In this document: positions 1-7,154 of the stretch, in pieces | Position numbering within the stretch: position 1 is the first letter of the stretch | Layout of the letters: each line of letters opens with the position of its first letter | NCBI GenBank assembly: GCA_035575925.1 | Contig: DATLXK010000053.1 | Coordinates: 4,369 to 68,368 of the forward strand | DNA length: 64,000 nt | Origin: DASWTL01 sp035575925 | Lineage (GTDB): Bacteria > Bacteroidota > Bacteroidia > Sphingobacteriales > Sphingobacteriaceae | Direction: 5' to 3' | Translations under genes and position numbers: made by a program | The notes under the pieces: model-generated | Database searches by the model: none | Seen by the model: only the letters and a program-made list of their open reading frames with translations | What the model was told of the DNA's origin: nothing

Positions 1-66
1 GATTTGAACCGGGATTATTCCGGATATCTTGAGCGAATGATGAAAGGGAGATATAGGAAAGGATAA
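1..66 (+). CDS. C-terminal end of a gene cut by the window edge
   Basis: An open frame runs from the first base and stops at TAA 64-66, giving the last 21 residues of a protein ending in MMKGRYRKG. The basic, Tyr-rich tail cannot be assigned alone. In related genomes an M1-family metallopeptidase often sits beside DUF6702 and HupE-like genes, so that is a guess from context only. It converges on the HupE-like gene, leaving 33 bases between the stops. Confidence 0.5.
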   Translation, partial: DLNRDYSGYLERMMKGRYRKG

Positions 67-99
67 AAAGTAAGCGAGCTCTCATTATATATTGTTAAT

Positions 100-684
100 T
101 TATAAAGTGCTAAAACGTTCTGCAGCCATTATTAAAGCCATTCCGAATATGGCAGAGGAGAGGAACAGGTTCCACTCCCGCTGTTTTACTTTTAATAATT
201 GCATGGTAATATATGAAAAAAGCATTATAATTATAACAATTACTAGCTGGCCCACTTCTAACCCTAAGTTAAATGCTAAAAGTTGCGTAATAATAAAAGT
301 ATCTGAGCCCAGTAAGCTTTTTAAGTAATTGGAGAATCCCATGCCATGTATTAACCCGAATACAAAGGCCATAAAGTAATTAAATTTAATATTTTTCTGA
401 GAAAAACTCTTGCTGAAAATGTTAACCAATGCAGTAACCAGAATAGTCACCGGGATTAAGAATTCAATGAGTGGGGTGTTCATTCTCATCTGATTAAACA
501 GGCTTAGTGCCAATGTAACAGAATGACCAATAGTAAACGCACTGACTAATATTAGAACCTTTCGCCAATCTTTTAATAGATATATGCCGCAAAGCGCAGC
601 TACAAACAAAATATGGTCATATCCTTTAATGTCCAGAATGTGCTGGTAACCTAATTCAAAGTATAAGCCAAAATCCTGTAACAT
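100..684 (-). CDS. HupE/UreJ-family integral membrane protein
   Basis: A protein of 194 residues with about six hydrophobic segments. Conserved polar and His positions include GYDHILF near residue 21, FTIGHSVTLA near 51 and FGLIHGMGFSN near 109, a pattern seen in the HupE/UreJ_2 group of putative metal or small-solute permeases. The family is found beside hydrogenase and urease genes elsewhere, but neither system is visible here, so nickel transport should not be assumed. It is divergent from the DUF6702 gene, a frequent neighbour of this family in Bacteroidota. The start is ATG at 684. Confidence 0.8.
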   Translation of the reverse strand: MLQDFGLYFELGYQHILDIKGYDHILFVAALCGIYLLKDWRKVLILVSAFTIGHSVTLALSLFNQMRMNTPLIEFLIPVTILVTALVNIFSKSFSQKNIKFNYFMAFVFGLIHGMGFSNYLKSLLGSDTFIITQLLAFNLGLEVGQLVIVIIIMLFSYITMQLLKVKQREWNLFLSSAIFGMALIMAAERFSTL

Positions 685-694
685 TATTAGTTTG

Positions 695-702
695 TAATTT
701 TG
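695..702 (+). promoter_or_regulatory. Promoter -7 box for the DUF6702 gene
   Basis: TAATTTTG matches the Bacteroidota -7 consensus TAnnTTTG. A CTG lies 17 bases upstream at 675-677, one base off the -33 TTG. The expected transcript start near 709 leaves a leader of about 40 bases before ATG 750. Confidence 0.45.
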
Positions 703-749
703 TCTTAATAATAGCGTTTTTCATGTAAATTACCGCAATTACGTTATTG

Positions 750-1232
750 ATGTATATGTTACAATTTGTCATTGCTGTTTTAATCAGTATTTTTCATCCT
801 TTTTTCGTTAGCGTAACTGAAATAAAACATAACGAAAAGACAAAATCAATTGAAATAAGTAGCAAAATCTTTTTTGATGATTTTGAAAGCGCGCTTGAAA
901 AAAAGTATCATACCCCAATCGATATCCTTAAACCTGCCGACCGAAAAAAGGTAAATCAGCTTATTAATGATTATTTGAGTAAGCACCTAATTCTCAAAAT
1001 AAACGGAAAGCCCGTTAAAATGATTTACCTGGGTTATGAGATTGAAGAGGATGGAGCGTGGTGCTACTTTGAGGTTCCGGAGGTAAAAAAAGTTAGTAGA
1101 ATTGATATAGTGAATAATATTCTTTTTGAGAATCATCCGTCGCAAATTAATATGCTGCATGTAACTGTTAAAGGGATTAGAAAAAGTACCAAACTGGATA
1201 ATCCCGAGAGTAAGGCAAGCTTTGCGTTTTAG
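750..1232 (+). CDS. DUF6702 family protein, exported or membrane-anchored
   Basis: A protein of 160 residues with a short hydrophobic N-terminus, then a mixed alpha/beta domain containing FHPFFVSVTEI and, further on, WCYFEVPEVKK. This is the usual architecture of DUF6702 proteins. The function is unknown. Genes of this family often lie next to HupE/UreJ-like and M1 peptidase genes, which fits the divergent neighbour here. An upstream TTG at 747 is in frame, but ATG 750 is preferred. The Ser/Lys-rich C-terminus ends in KASFAF. Confidence 0.75.
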   Translation: MYMLQFVIAVLISIFHPFFVSVTEIKHNEKTKSIEISSKIFFDDFESALEKKYHTPIDILKPADRKKVNQLINDYLSKHLILKINGKPVKMIYLGYEIEEDGAWCYFEVPEVKKVSRIDIVNNILFENHPSQINMLHVTVKGIRKSTKLDNPESKASFAF

Positions 1233-1249
1233 ACTTTTAATTTCCCGCT

Positions 1250-1479
1250 CTACAGCTTTGCTTCTATAGCCTGTGTTAATATATTAAATTCGTTTTCTGA
1301 TAGAGTTCCGTCACCGCAGCTTTCCTACTTCCTAGATCCGTCATCTTTAATCACGATCTCCCAAATTTCAATATCCCCTGAAGTATATGAAAATGTTGAT
1401 CCTCATCTTCCTTTTCCAGGATTATTGTAAATAATGCCTGTGTATCGTTTTCATTTATTGTAATGTCAAATGCCTGCAT
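1250..1479 (-). pseudogene. Frameshifted remnant of a small acidic protein gene
   Basis: Read leftward from ATG at 1479, one frame gives MQAFDITINENDTQALFTII and then an acidic stretch EKEDEDQHF. Coding sense continues in other frames as SGDIEIWEIVIKDDG and finally GDGTLSENEFNILTQAIEAK before TAG at 1250-1252. Three coherent pieces in shifted frames indicate at least two indels in a protein of roughly 75 residues, of a type common in Bacteroidota (short acidic proteins ending in an EF-hand-like helix). The rest of 1233-1680 shows nothing beyond the DinB promoter. Confidence 0.6.
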
Positions 1480-1631
1480 AATATGTTGTTATAATATATA
1501 TATAAATTATGTGCTAAAATTGTTAGAGCTGCTGGTGTTCAAGTATTAATATACTAAGTTGGAAGATTTTGTTGTCTCAAATGCCCCTGCATATTGACTT
1601 TTTTGCCATCTTCTATTTATCAAGCGAAGTA

Positions 1632-1639
1632 TAATTTTG
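1632..1639 (+). promoter_or_regulatory. Possible promoter -7 box for the DinB gene
   Basis: TAATTTTG fits TAnnTTTG and lies 41 bases before ATG 1681. No clear TTG is seen at the expected -33 distance, so support is moderate. Confidence 0.35.
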
Positions 1640-1680
1640 TTATACTAATTTGAAGTGTTTCAGATTTTAAAAATAATACC

Positions 1681-2196
1681 ATGGAAAAAAGAATCAACAA
1701 CAGCACATTAATGGAGCCATTCATCCTGCTGTATGACGGGCACACCAAATTTTTTAACAATGTACTGGATAGCATGACCGATGAGGATGCACAAAATCGG
1801 CTGAACACACAAGCCAATCATGTGGCCTGGATTGCCGGCAGCCTGGTGTTTGAACGGTATGAATTAGCCAGGTTGCTGGATAATGGCCCTGACGCCTTTA
1901 CAGCTAAACATACATCTCATAATCTTTTCAAAGATCATAAAGGCCTCCAGAATGTGGAATATCCATCAATAAACGAGTTCAAAAAAGATTGGGAAATTAT
2001 TAGTCCGGTTTTAAAAAATATCCTGCCAAATTTAACTAACGCTCAGCTTAATAGCCCTGATCCTTTTGGGATGCCGGGTGGAGATTATACGCTATTTGAT
2101 GCAGTTACTTTTTGCATTGACAGGGAATCTTACTGTATAGGGCAAATCGGCTTGTATCGTAGATTATTGGGTTACGAAGCCATGAAGTATGATTAA
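1681..2196 (+). CDS. DinB-like (DUF664-type) four-helix protein
   Basis: A protein of 171 residues. The helical pattern with a conserved His (QANHVAWIAGSLVFERYELA, around residues 44-63) and a C-terminal FCIDRESYCIGQIGLYRRLLG helix fits the DinB/YfiT superfamily of metal-binding four-helix bundles, where a His triad normally binds the metal. Here the last His of the usual HxxxHxGQ helix appears as Ser-Tyr-Cys-Ile-Gly-Gln, so metal binding may be altered. The family is used in thiol-transferase and stress chemistry, but no substrate can be named. The gene ends directly against a dihydrofolate-reductase remnant in another frame. Confidence 0.7.
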   Translation: MEKRINNSTLMEPFILLYDGHTKFFNNVLDSMTDEDAQNRLNTQANHVAWIAGSLVFERYELARLLDNGPDAFTAKHTSHNLFKDHKGLQNVEYPSINEFKKDWEIISPVLKNILPNLTNAQLNSPDPFGMPGGDYTLFDAVTFCIDRESYCIGQIGLYRRLLGYEAMKYD

Positions 2197-2197
2197 C

Positions 2198-2365
2198 AAT
2201 TTTTTTCAGGAAGCCGGCTATTGGCTATTTGTTAATCCTATTATTATAGGACAAGGTATTCCACTGTTTAAAGGCATAAAAGACAAAATAAAACTAAAAC
2301 TATTGACTACTCATCAATTTGTTTGTGGAGTAACTGAACTGAATTACACAGTAGACAGACAATAA
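2198..2365 (+). pseudogene. C-terminal remnant of a RibD/dihydrofolate-reductase family gene
   Basis: The frame ending at TAA 2363-2365 encodes NPIIIGQGIPLFKGIKDKIK and then KLLTTHQFVCGVTELNYTV, the typical C-terminal strand-helix-strand of RibD_C-type dihydrofolate reductase proteins (normally near 170-190 residues). Only about 55 residues remain. There is no start codon, and the 5' end runs into the last codons of the DinB gene, so the upstream two-thirds have been lost, probably by deletion. Confidence 0.75.
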
Positions 2366-2691
2366 CAATAAACCCCGCCCGAACGAAGTTTAGTCGGGCG
2401 CGACGCTAACAGCATCTTGCCAAAAGCGAGGGAAGAAGTAAGTAATTTAACGGTTGTGCATTTAATAAACTTAATCGCAGCTTAACAGTTTGTGCTTTCT
2501 AAGCACCGCCTTCGGCAAGTTGCAAAACGATATAAATTAAAAGTGATAAGCTATGACACTCGCTTTTAAGCATCTGGTGCCGGACTAACAAATATTGACG
2601 GTTTTCCTTTGTAGAATGCTGTGATATGCTTGAGTAAGGTAATCCAAATGAAGAAGATAATTTTTAATAAATAAATATTAAACAGAACAAA
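2366..2691. other. Structured spacer without a gene
   Basis: No coding frame is convincing. It begins with a GC-rich stem: CGCCCGA at 2376-2382 pairs with TCGGGCG at 2394-2400, with an 11-base loop. Further in, AAAAGCGAG at 2422-2430 has its complement CTCGCTTTT at 2559-2567, and a GCCTTCGGC hairpin-like motif lies between. The composition is richer in GC than the flanks. It resembles a dispersed intergenic element or a decayed mobile piece, but I cannot assign it. Confidence 0.4.
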
Positions 2692-3225
2692 ATGAACCTA
2701 ATTGTAAAAATTTTATTCGTATTAATCATTCTGGTTGCAATCCCTTTGATCATCGCATTATTTGTTAAAAAAGAGTACTCTGTTAAGCGGGAAATAACCA
2801 TTAATAAACCCAAACAGGAGGTTTTTAACTATGTAAAGTATGTTAAGAACCAGGAACAGTACAGTAAATGGGTAATGACAGATCCCAATATGAAAAAAGA
2901 ATTTAGAGGCACAGACGGCACCGAGGGTTTTGTATATGCCTGGAACGGAAATAGCAAAGCAGGGGAAGGGGAGCAGGAAATAAAAAGAATAAAGGAAGGT
3001 GAGCGTATCGATATTGAAGTTCGTTTTAAACGACCTTTTGAGGGATTAGCTCATGCTCCAATTACTACCGAAGCCTTGTCTGCAAATCAAACAAAGGTAG
3101 TCTGGGGAATGGAAGGTAAAAGTAAGTATCCTATGAATATTACCAATCTGTCTATAGATGGTATGCTTGGTAAAGATCTGGAAACCAGTTTGTCCACGTT
3201 GAAAGAGATTTTGGAAAAACAGTAA
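2692..3225 (+). CDS. Membrane-anchored SRPBCC (polyketide cyclase/START-like) protein
   Basis: A protein of 177 residues. One N-terminal transmembrane helix (about residues 4-24) is followed by an SRPBCC domain that opens with SVKREITINKPKQEVFNYV and closes with a long C-terminal helix (LSTLKEILEKQ). This is the common Bacteroidota form in which a START-like ligand-binding domain is tethered to the membrane. The ligand is unknown. It is followed 87 bases later by a second, soluble SRPBCC gene; the two share a fold but little sequence, so they are not a recent duplication. Confidence 0.8.
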   Translation: MNLIVKILFVLIILVAIPLIIALFVKKEYSVKREITINKPKQEVFNYVKYVKNQEQYSKWVMTDPNMKKEFRGTDGTEGFVYAWNGNSKAGEGEQEIKRIKEGERIDIEVRFKRPFEGLAHAPITTEALSANQTKVVWGMEGKSKYPMNITNLSIDGMLGKDLETSLSTLKEILEKQ

Positions 3226-3312
3226 TAAGGTATGACAAACCCATAAATGGAATAGAATTAATAGGTACGGGTTAATTAATATAGAATCCATCAAAACTTT
3301 AATATATCGATT

Positions 3313-3747
3313 ATGAAAATTGAAAAATCAATTAAAATCAAAGCCAAAAAAGAAGCTGTTTGGGAAGTATTACTTCAGGATAAGTACACCCGAATTTGGT
3401 ACTCCGAATTTTCTCCGGGATCACATGCAGAAACCGATTGGCAAATTGGCAGTAAAGCTGTTTTTAAAGATGATAGCAAATGCGGGATTGTAGGCATGGT
3501 TGTTAAAAACAAGCCCTACGAAATTATAGAACTGGAATACGATGGGATAATTACGGATGGTATAGAGGATTATGATAGTGAGATAGCGCGAGAAGTAAAA
3601 GGCGGTTTGGAAACCTATCAATTATCTGAAGAAGAAGGTGTTACCCAGCTGTCAATTGCGTGTGATATGTCTGAAGAATATTTTGAAATGATGTCAAAAG
3701 CTTGGGATAATGCATTAGCTAAAATAAAAGAACTCTCAGAATCATAG
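3313..3747 (+). CDS. SRPBCC/AHSA1-type protein
   Basis: A soluble protein of 144 residues. It begins IEKSIKIKAKKEAVWEVLLQ, the characteristic first strand and helix of the Bet v1/AHSA1 fold, and ends with the long helix YFEMMSKAWDNALAKIKEL. Such proteins bind hydrophobic ligands or assist Hsp90-type chaperones, and no specific role follows from the sequence. It lies in a same-strand row of small stress- or resistance-type proteins (DinB, SRPBCC, VOC). Confidence 0.75.
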   Translation: MKIEKSIKIKAKKEAVWEVLLQDKYTRIWYSEFSPGSHAETDWQIGSKAVFKDDSKCGIVGMVVKNKPYEIIELEYDGIITDGIEDYDSEIAREVKGGLETYQLSEEEGVTQLSIACDMSEEYFEMMSKAWDNALAKIKELSES

Positions 3748-3861
3748 ATCGGCAATAAAAGCGTCTTCTTTCTGCAAAACTTTTCCCGCTAATTATAAAG
3801 TATAATTATAACAAAAGCTATTATTGAAGGCTTAATAACCACCATCTAAAACATAAATATT

Positions 3862-4242
3862 ATGTTAAAGAACAGTAATGCATTCAGCGGTTTTTCCGTA
3901 AATAACATACAGACAGCTAAACAATTTTATAGTGAAATGCTTGAGTTGGAAATCGCTGAGGGTGTTATGGGTATTCTGGAAATACAAATTGCTAACGGTA
4001 ATAAAATAATTATCTATCCAAAAAGCAATCACACTCCCGCCACGTTTACTGTTTTAAATTTTCCGGTACCCGATATTGAAGAAGCAGTAGAATATCTTAG
4101 CTCAAGGGGAGTAGCTTTTGAAATTTATAAGACGCCTGATCTCTCTACAGATGAAAAAGGAATTTTTAGAAAAGGAGGGCCATTAATAGCCTGGTTTAAA
4201 GATCCTGCCGGTAATGTTTTATCCGTGATTGAAAACCGGTAA
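3862..4242 (+). CDS. VOC (glyoxalase/bleomycin-resistance fold) protein
   Basis: A protein of 126 residues. Paired beta-alpha-beta-beta-beta modules are visible: FSGFSVNNIQTAKQFYSEML at the start, then FTVLNFPVPDIEEAVEYLSS, and the closing WFKDPAGNVLSVIE typical of the family. Metal ligands are not conserved in the usual glyoxalase I positions, so enzymatic activity is uncertain. The length matches single-domain VOC proteins. It is the last gene of the same-strand accessory row from 1681. Confidence 0.85.
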   Translation: MLKNSNAFSGFSVNNIQTAKQFYSEMLELEIAEGVMGILEIQIANGNKIIIYPKSNHTPATFTVLNFPVPDIEEAVEYLSSRGVAFEIYKTPDLSTDEKGIFRKGGPLIAWFKDPAGNVLSVIENR

Positions 4243-4389
4243 TTCGGAAGCTCTTTTGTTAAAAGGTTGTTTACAGGTGCTTTTTAGTTAAGAGCAAGCA
4301 TGGTAAGCTAGTTGCATAAACCCGAGGATTAGTTTTCATAACATGTTGTATACATATCGATCAGAAACATATAATAAACAGCAATGCAT

Positions 4390-4412
4390 AAAAAAAAGCC
4401 GGCGGAGCCAGC
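4390..4412 (-). terminator. Rho-independent terminator of the secreted protein gene
   Basis: On the minus strand GCTGGC, a TCC loop and GCCGGC form a six-pair stem (one G-U) followed directly by seven T. It lies 35 bases past the stop of the gene at 4447. Confidence 0.8.
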
Positions 4413-4446
4413 TTCATGGGATAACCCAATATGTTTTGTTAATGAA

Positions 4447-4959
4447 TTATAAGTTACTGATGGTATAAGTGATTACCATTCCGTAATCCTGTGCCGGAGC
4501 ATAATCATAACCGGGATTAACTTTATAATCTACACCTAAGGTAGCTGTACCTCTTGCATTTTTAGCTGCGGATGTACCACTTAAAGAAGTAGGGGTAGTT
4601 GATAACGTTGAATACGATCCGGCACCATTCAGTTTGAATTGAACTACTGAAGCAGGCATTGGAGTAGCAGAGGTGCCAGTAAAGTTAGCCGAATTAGCTG
4701 TAACGTTTACGAACCACGGCTTGTTAGATTTATAAGTTAAAGTAACGGCATTTGCAGTTTCAATACCAGCATCAATTTTAGCAATAGTATTAAAATCGAA
4801 TGTGCTGGTAGCGCCGCTTGTAACAGCAAGGTCAAGGACTTCAGAAATTTTTACTGTAAAAGCCCCTGTTGGAGCAGCAGTGCCTAATTGGGCACTAGCC
4901 TGATTAGAGAAGATAACTGATAATGCGATGAATGTGGCGGCGAATATTACTTTTTTCAT
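4447..4959 (-). CDS. Secreted beta-rich protein of unknown function
   Basis: A protein of 170 residues with a clear Sec signal peptide (MKKVIFAATFIALSVIFSNQ, cleavage after ASA near residue 23). The mature part is rich in Ser, Thr, Ala and Gly with alternating hydrophobic strands, suggesting an immunoglobulin-like or WxL-like beta sandwich; it ends DYGMVITYTISNL, like a final beta strand. No catalytic residue or Cys is visible. A surface or matrix protein is a reasonable inference, and I do not recognise the family with certainty. It has its own terminator and no operon partner. Confidence 0.7.
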   Translation of the reverse strand: MKKVIFAATFIALSVIFSNQASAQLGTAAPTGAFTVKISEVLDLAVTSGATSTFDFNTIAKIDAGIETANAVTLTYKSNKPWFVNVTANSANFTGTSATPMPASVVQFKLNGAGSYSTLSTTPTSLSGTSAAKNARGTATLGVDYKVNPGYDYAPAQDYGMVITYTISNL

Positions 4960-5111
4960 GATTGTGCTTTTTGTGTGTTTAAGGTTAAGTTAATTTGAGA
5001 ACGTTAACTTTTACACTTATGAATAATGATATCCAATAGCTGTACCAAAAGAGAAAAGGGCACAAATATGCATAAAATAGGGTATTAATGTATGTATGAA
5101 GTGGCAGAGGT

Positions 5112-5137
5112 GGGGAATTCCCCAATTTTTTGGGGAA
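5112..5137. repeat. Overlapping palindrome and hairpin in the 4960-5343 spacer
   Basis: A perfect 12-base palindrome GGGGAATTCCCC at 5112-5123 shares its right half with a second stem: TTCCCCAA (5118-5125), loop TTTT, TTGGGGAA (5130-5137). The two structures are mutually exclusive. The rest of this 384-base spacer holds only a doubtful 74-codon frame at 5092-5316. Confidence 0.5.
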
Positions 5138-5343
5138 ATTTTACTCTCAATGCAAGGAGTTCTTACAGTATGAATATAGAAGGATTTATATACTGGTGGT
5201 GGCAGTATAAAACGGGACGAAAAAAATTAGACCTTGAGTTAGAAAGAACAAGGGAGGGTGACTTAGTCCGTCATATATATGCAAAAGAAAATATAATTTA
5301 TTTCATTGCAGAATAACCTAAAATCAGGTTACATTTACAAACA

Positions 5344-6186
5344 ATGTCATTGTTCATCACATCCCTGAACTCAGGAAGTAACGGTAACTGCTATTATATT
5401 GGAAATGAAACCGAAGCGGTGCTTGTTGATGTGGGCATTTCATGCCGTGAAGCCGAAAAGCGGATGAGCCGTATAGGTTTGCATATGAAAAACGTGCGGG
5501 CAATTTTTGTATCGCATGAGCATACTGATCATATTAGTGGTATTGCTGTTATGGCCGGCAAATACCAAATTCCAGTTTATATCACACATAAAACCTTAAA
5601 TAATAGTGCTTTAACATTGGAAAATCATCTGGTTAGATATCTGAATGGATGCGAGCCGGTAACTATAGGTGGACTTTCCATAACTGCGTTTCCTAAGCTG
5701 CATGATGCTACAGAACCGGTCAGCTTTATGGTATCGGGCAATGATGTTAATGTTGGAGTGTTTACCGATATTGGTACGCCTTGCGATCAGTTGATCCGTT
5801 ATTTTAAGCAATGCCATGCTGCCTTTCTTGAAGCTAATTATGATGAAGACTTATTGAATAACGGAAAATATCCATATTTTCTAAAGAGCCGTATCCGGGG
5901 AGGAAAAGGACATCTTTCAAATAAACAGGCATTGAGCGTATTTACTTTACATAAACCTTCCTGGATGAGCCACTTGTTATTATCCCATCTTTCGAAAGAT
6001 AATAACTGCCCAGATTTGGTTCATGAATTATTTTCAGCCCATGCCGGTGCTACTAAGATCATAGTTGCGTCCCGTTATGAAGAAACACCGTTGTTCGCTA
6101 TTAGCAATATTCCGGCAATTAAGATCAAATTAAAACCCGCACCCTCATCTCTAAGATCTGCTCAGCTTCAATTTGTCTTCAATTGA
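5344..6186 (+). CDS. MBL-fold metallohydrolase of the YycJ/PhnP-like group
   Basis: A protein of 280 residues. The metal-binding motif HEHTDH occurs near residues 59-64 in FVSHEHTDHISGI, followed by a later His (FPKLHDATEPVSF), an Asp (FTDIGTP) and a C-terminal LLSHLSKDNN. This arrangement marks two-zinc hydrolases of the COG1235 type, which include 5'-3' exonuclease-like and phosphodiesterase members; the natural substrate is not evident. The opening SLFITSLNSGSNGNCYYIGN is highly typical for Bacteroidota orthologues. The start at ATG 5344 is 28 bases after the end of a doubtful small frame. Confidence 0.85.
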   Translation: MSLFITSLNSGSNGNCYYIGNETEAVLVDVGISCREAEKRMSRIGLHMKNVRAIFVSHEHTDHISGIAVMAGKYQIPVYITHKTLNNSALTLENHLVRYLNGCEPVTIGGLSITAFPKLHDATEPVSFMVSGNDVNVGVFTDIGTPCDQLIRYFKQCHAAFLEANYDEDLLNNGKYPYFLKSRIRGGKGHLSNKQALSVFTLHKPSWMSHLLLSHLSKDNNCPDLVHELFSAHAGATKIIVASRYEETPLFAISNIPAIKIKLKPAPSSLRSAQLQFVFN

Positions 6187-6279
6187 AATATCTCTTTTGC
6201 CATCACTGTAAAAAAGACATCTCAATATTTTAAGGAAACTATTCTTGAGATCATGTGTTTATAATAAAAAATAAAAGCC

Positions 6280-6627
6280 ATGAAAAGTTATAATTCATTA
6301 CTCAAGGGTGCAAAATCTTTACTTAAAGATACCTCCCATATCAAATCAAGATCAAGTGACGACAATGGTAACATTGTAGCAGCAGCTATAATTGGATTAG
6401 CGGCCGGAGCAATACTTGGAATACTTCTTGCCCCGGAACGGGGATCGGAAACCAGAAATTATCTTTCCAATTCTTTAGGCGACCTGGGTTCTGCTGTACG
6501 CGATAAAGCTAAGCAAGGTGCCGAAAGGTTTTCGGAGCTGAAAGATAAAGCAGTTGAAACGGTAAGATCCAAAGTCAGAAATTCTGATAATGGTATGGAA
6601 ACTGAAATCGAAACTCCGAACGTATAG
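6280..6627 (+). CDS. YtxH domain-containing protein
   Basis: A protein of 115 residues. A Gly/Ala-rich membrane helix (VAAAIIGLAAGAILGILLAP, about residues 32-51) is followed by ERGSETR and a charged amphipathic helix, the standard YtxH layout. These small proteins are envelope-associated and often stress-induced, with no known enzymatic activity. It is a single gene, closed by a strong terminator 24 bases downstream. Confidence 0.85.
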   Translation: MKSYNSLLKGAKSLLKDTSHIKSRSSDDNGNIVAAAIIGLAAGAILGILLAPERGSETRNYLSNSLGDLGSAVRDKAKQGAERFSELKDKAVETVRSKVRNSDNGMETEIETPNV

Positions 6628-6650
6628 TTCAGGAGTAAGATTATTAAATT

Positions 6651-6685
6651 AAAAAAAATGCCTGTTCTTAGCAGGCATTTTTTTA
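6651..6685 (+). terminator. Terminator after the YtxH gene
   Basis: AATGCCTG and CAGGCATT form an eight-pair stem around TTCTTAG and are followed by a T run. An A run precedes the stem, so it could also work leftward. Confidence 0.85.
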
Positions 6686-6851
6686 TTTATTTTTTTTATG
6701 AACTACCTTGAGCGAGCTTTTCATATCCGCCAGGAAATCGACAGAGTAACTTAAAATGTTTAACGAGCGAAAGCTAACTCGTTAAATGAAGGCAAGCCTT
6801 CCGAAACTATGGTCTTTAGTTAAAGCAGTAAAACCGTTAATCCCTGTAATT

Positions 6852-6971
6852 TTAATTACATTGGCCAAGGGCTACATAAATTATAATAAATACTACAATA
6901 GTTGATAAACAACCACCACCTAATTTTTTAGCTCCATAACCGGCAATCAGTGCTCTAAATATATTGTTCAT
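6852..6971 (-). CDS. 39-residue conserved mini membrane protein
   Basis: ATG at 6971 opens a frame of 39 codons ending at TAA 6852-6854. The product starts MNNIFRALIAGYGAKKLGGG, then has a hydrophobic helix (STIVVFIIIYVAL) and ends GQCN. A basic Gly-rich motif AGYGAKKLGGGC before a single transmembrane helix resembles tiny proteins I have seen in other Bacteroidota genomes, and the sense is far better than random. The function is unknown. It is the only coding signal I see in the gene-poor stretch 6686-7154. Confidence 0.65.
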   Translation of the reverse strand: MNNIFRALIAGYGAKKLGGGCLSTIVVFIIIYVALGQCN

Positions 6972-7154
6972 AGATTATAAATTTTAATTTATCCTAAACA
7001 TAACTAATAATTGAAGATAAAGTTCTAGATTGGGTATTTAAAATTTACTTCTCTAATATATTTATTCACTTAGAGGGATCATCATTTTGCCAGGGCAGGT
7101 TTTCTCCGCGGGCGGAAACGATTAAGAGTTTTAGGATTACAACAAAGATTCATT

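Noticed and set aside
2366..2691. Integron attC site
   Set aside because: Palindromes are present, but I could not find a matching pair of core sites at the outer ends, and no integrase is visible. Kept only as an unassigned structured spacer.
4447..4959. Type 1-like pilin or fimbrial subunit
   Set aside because: It is beta-rich and secreted, but there are no Cys pairs, no donor-strand motif and no chaperone/usher neighbours.
5092..5316. A 74-codon open frame upstream of the MBL gene
   Set aside because: It contains the palindrome/hairpin element, its composition is erratic (WWWQY, clustered charges), and no domain is recognisable. It is probably a chance frame.
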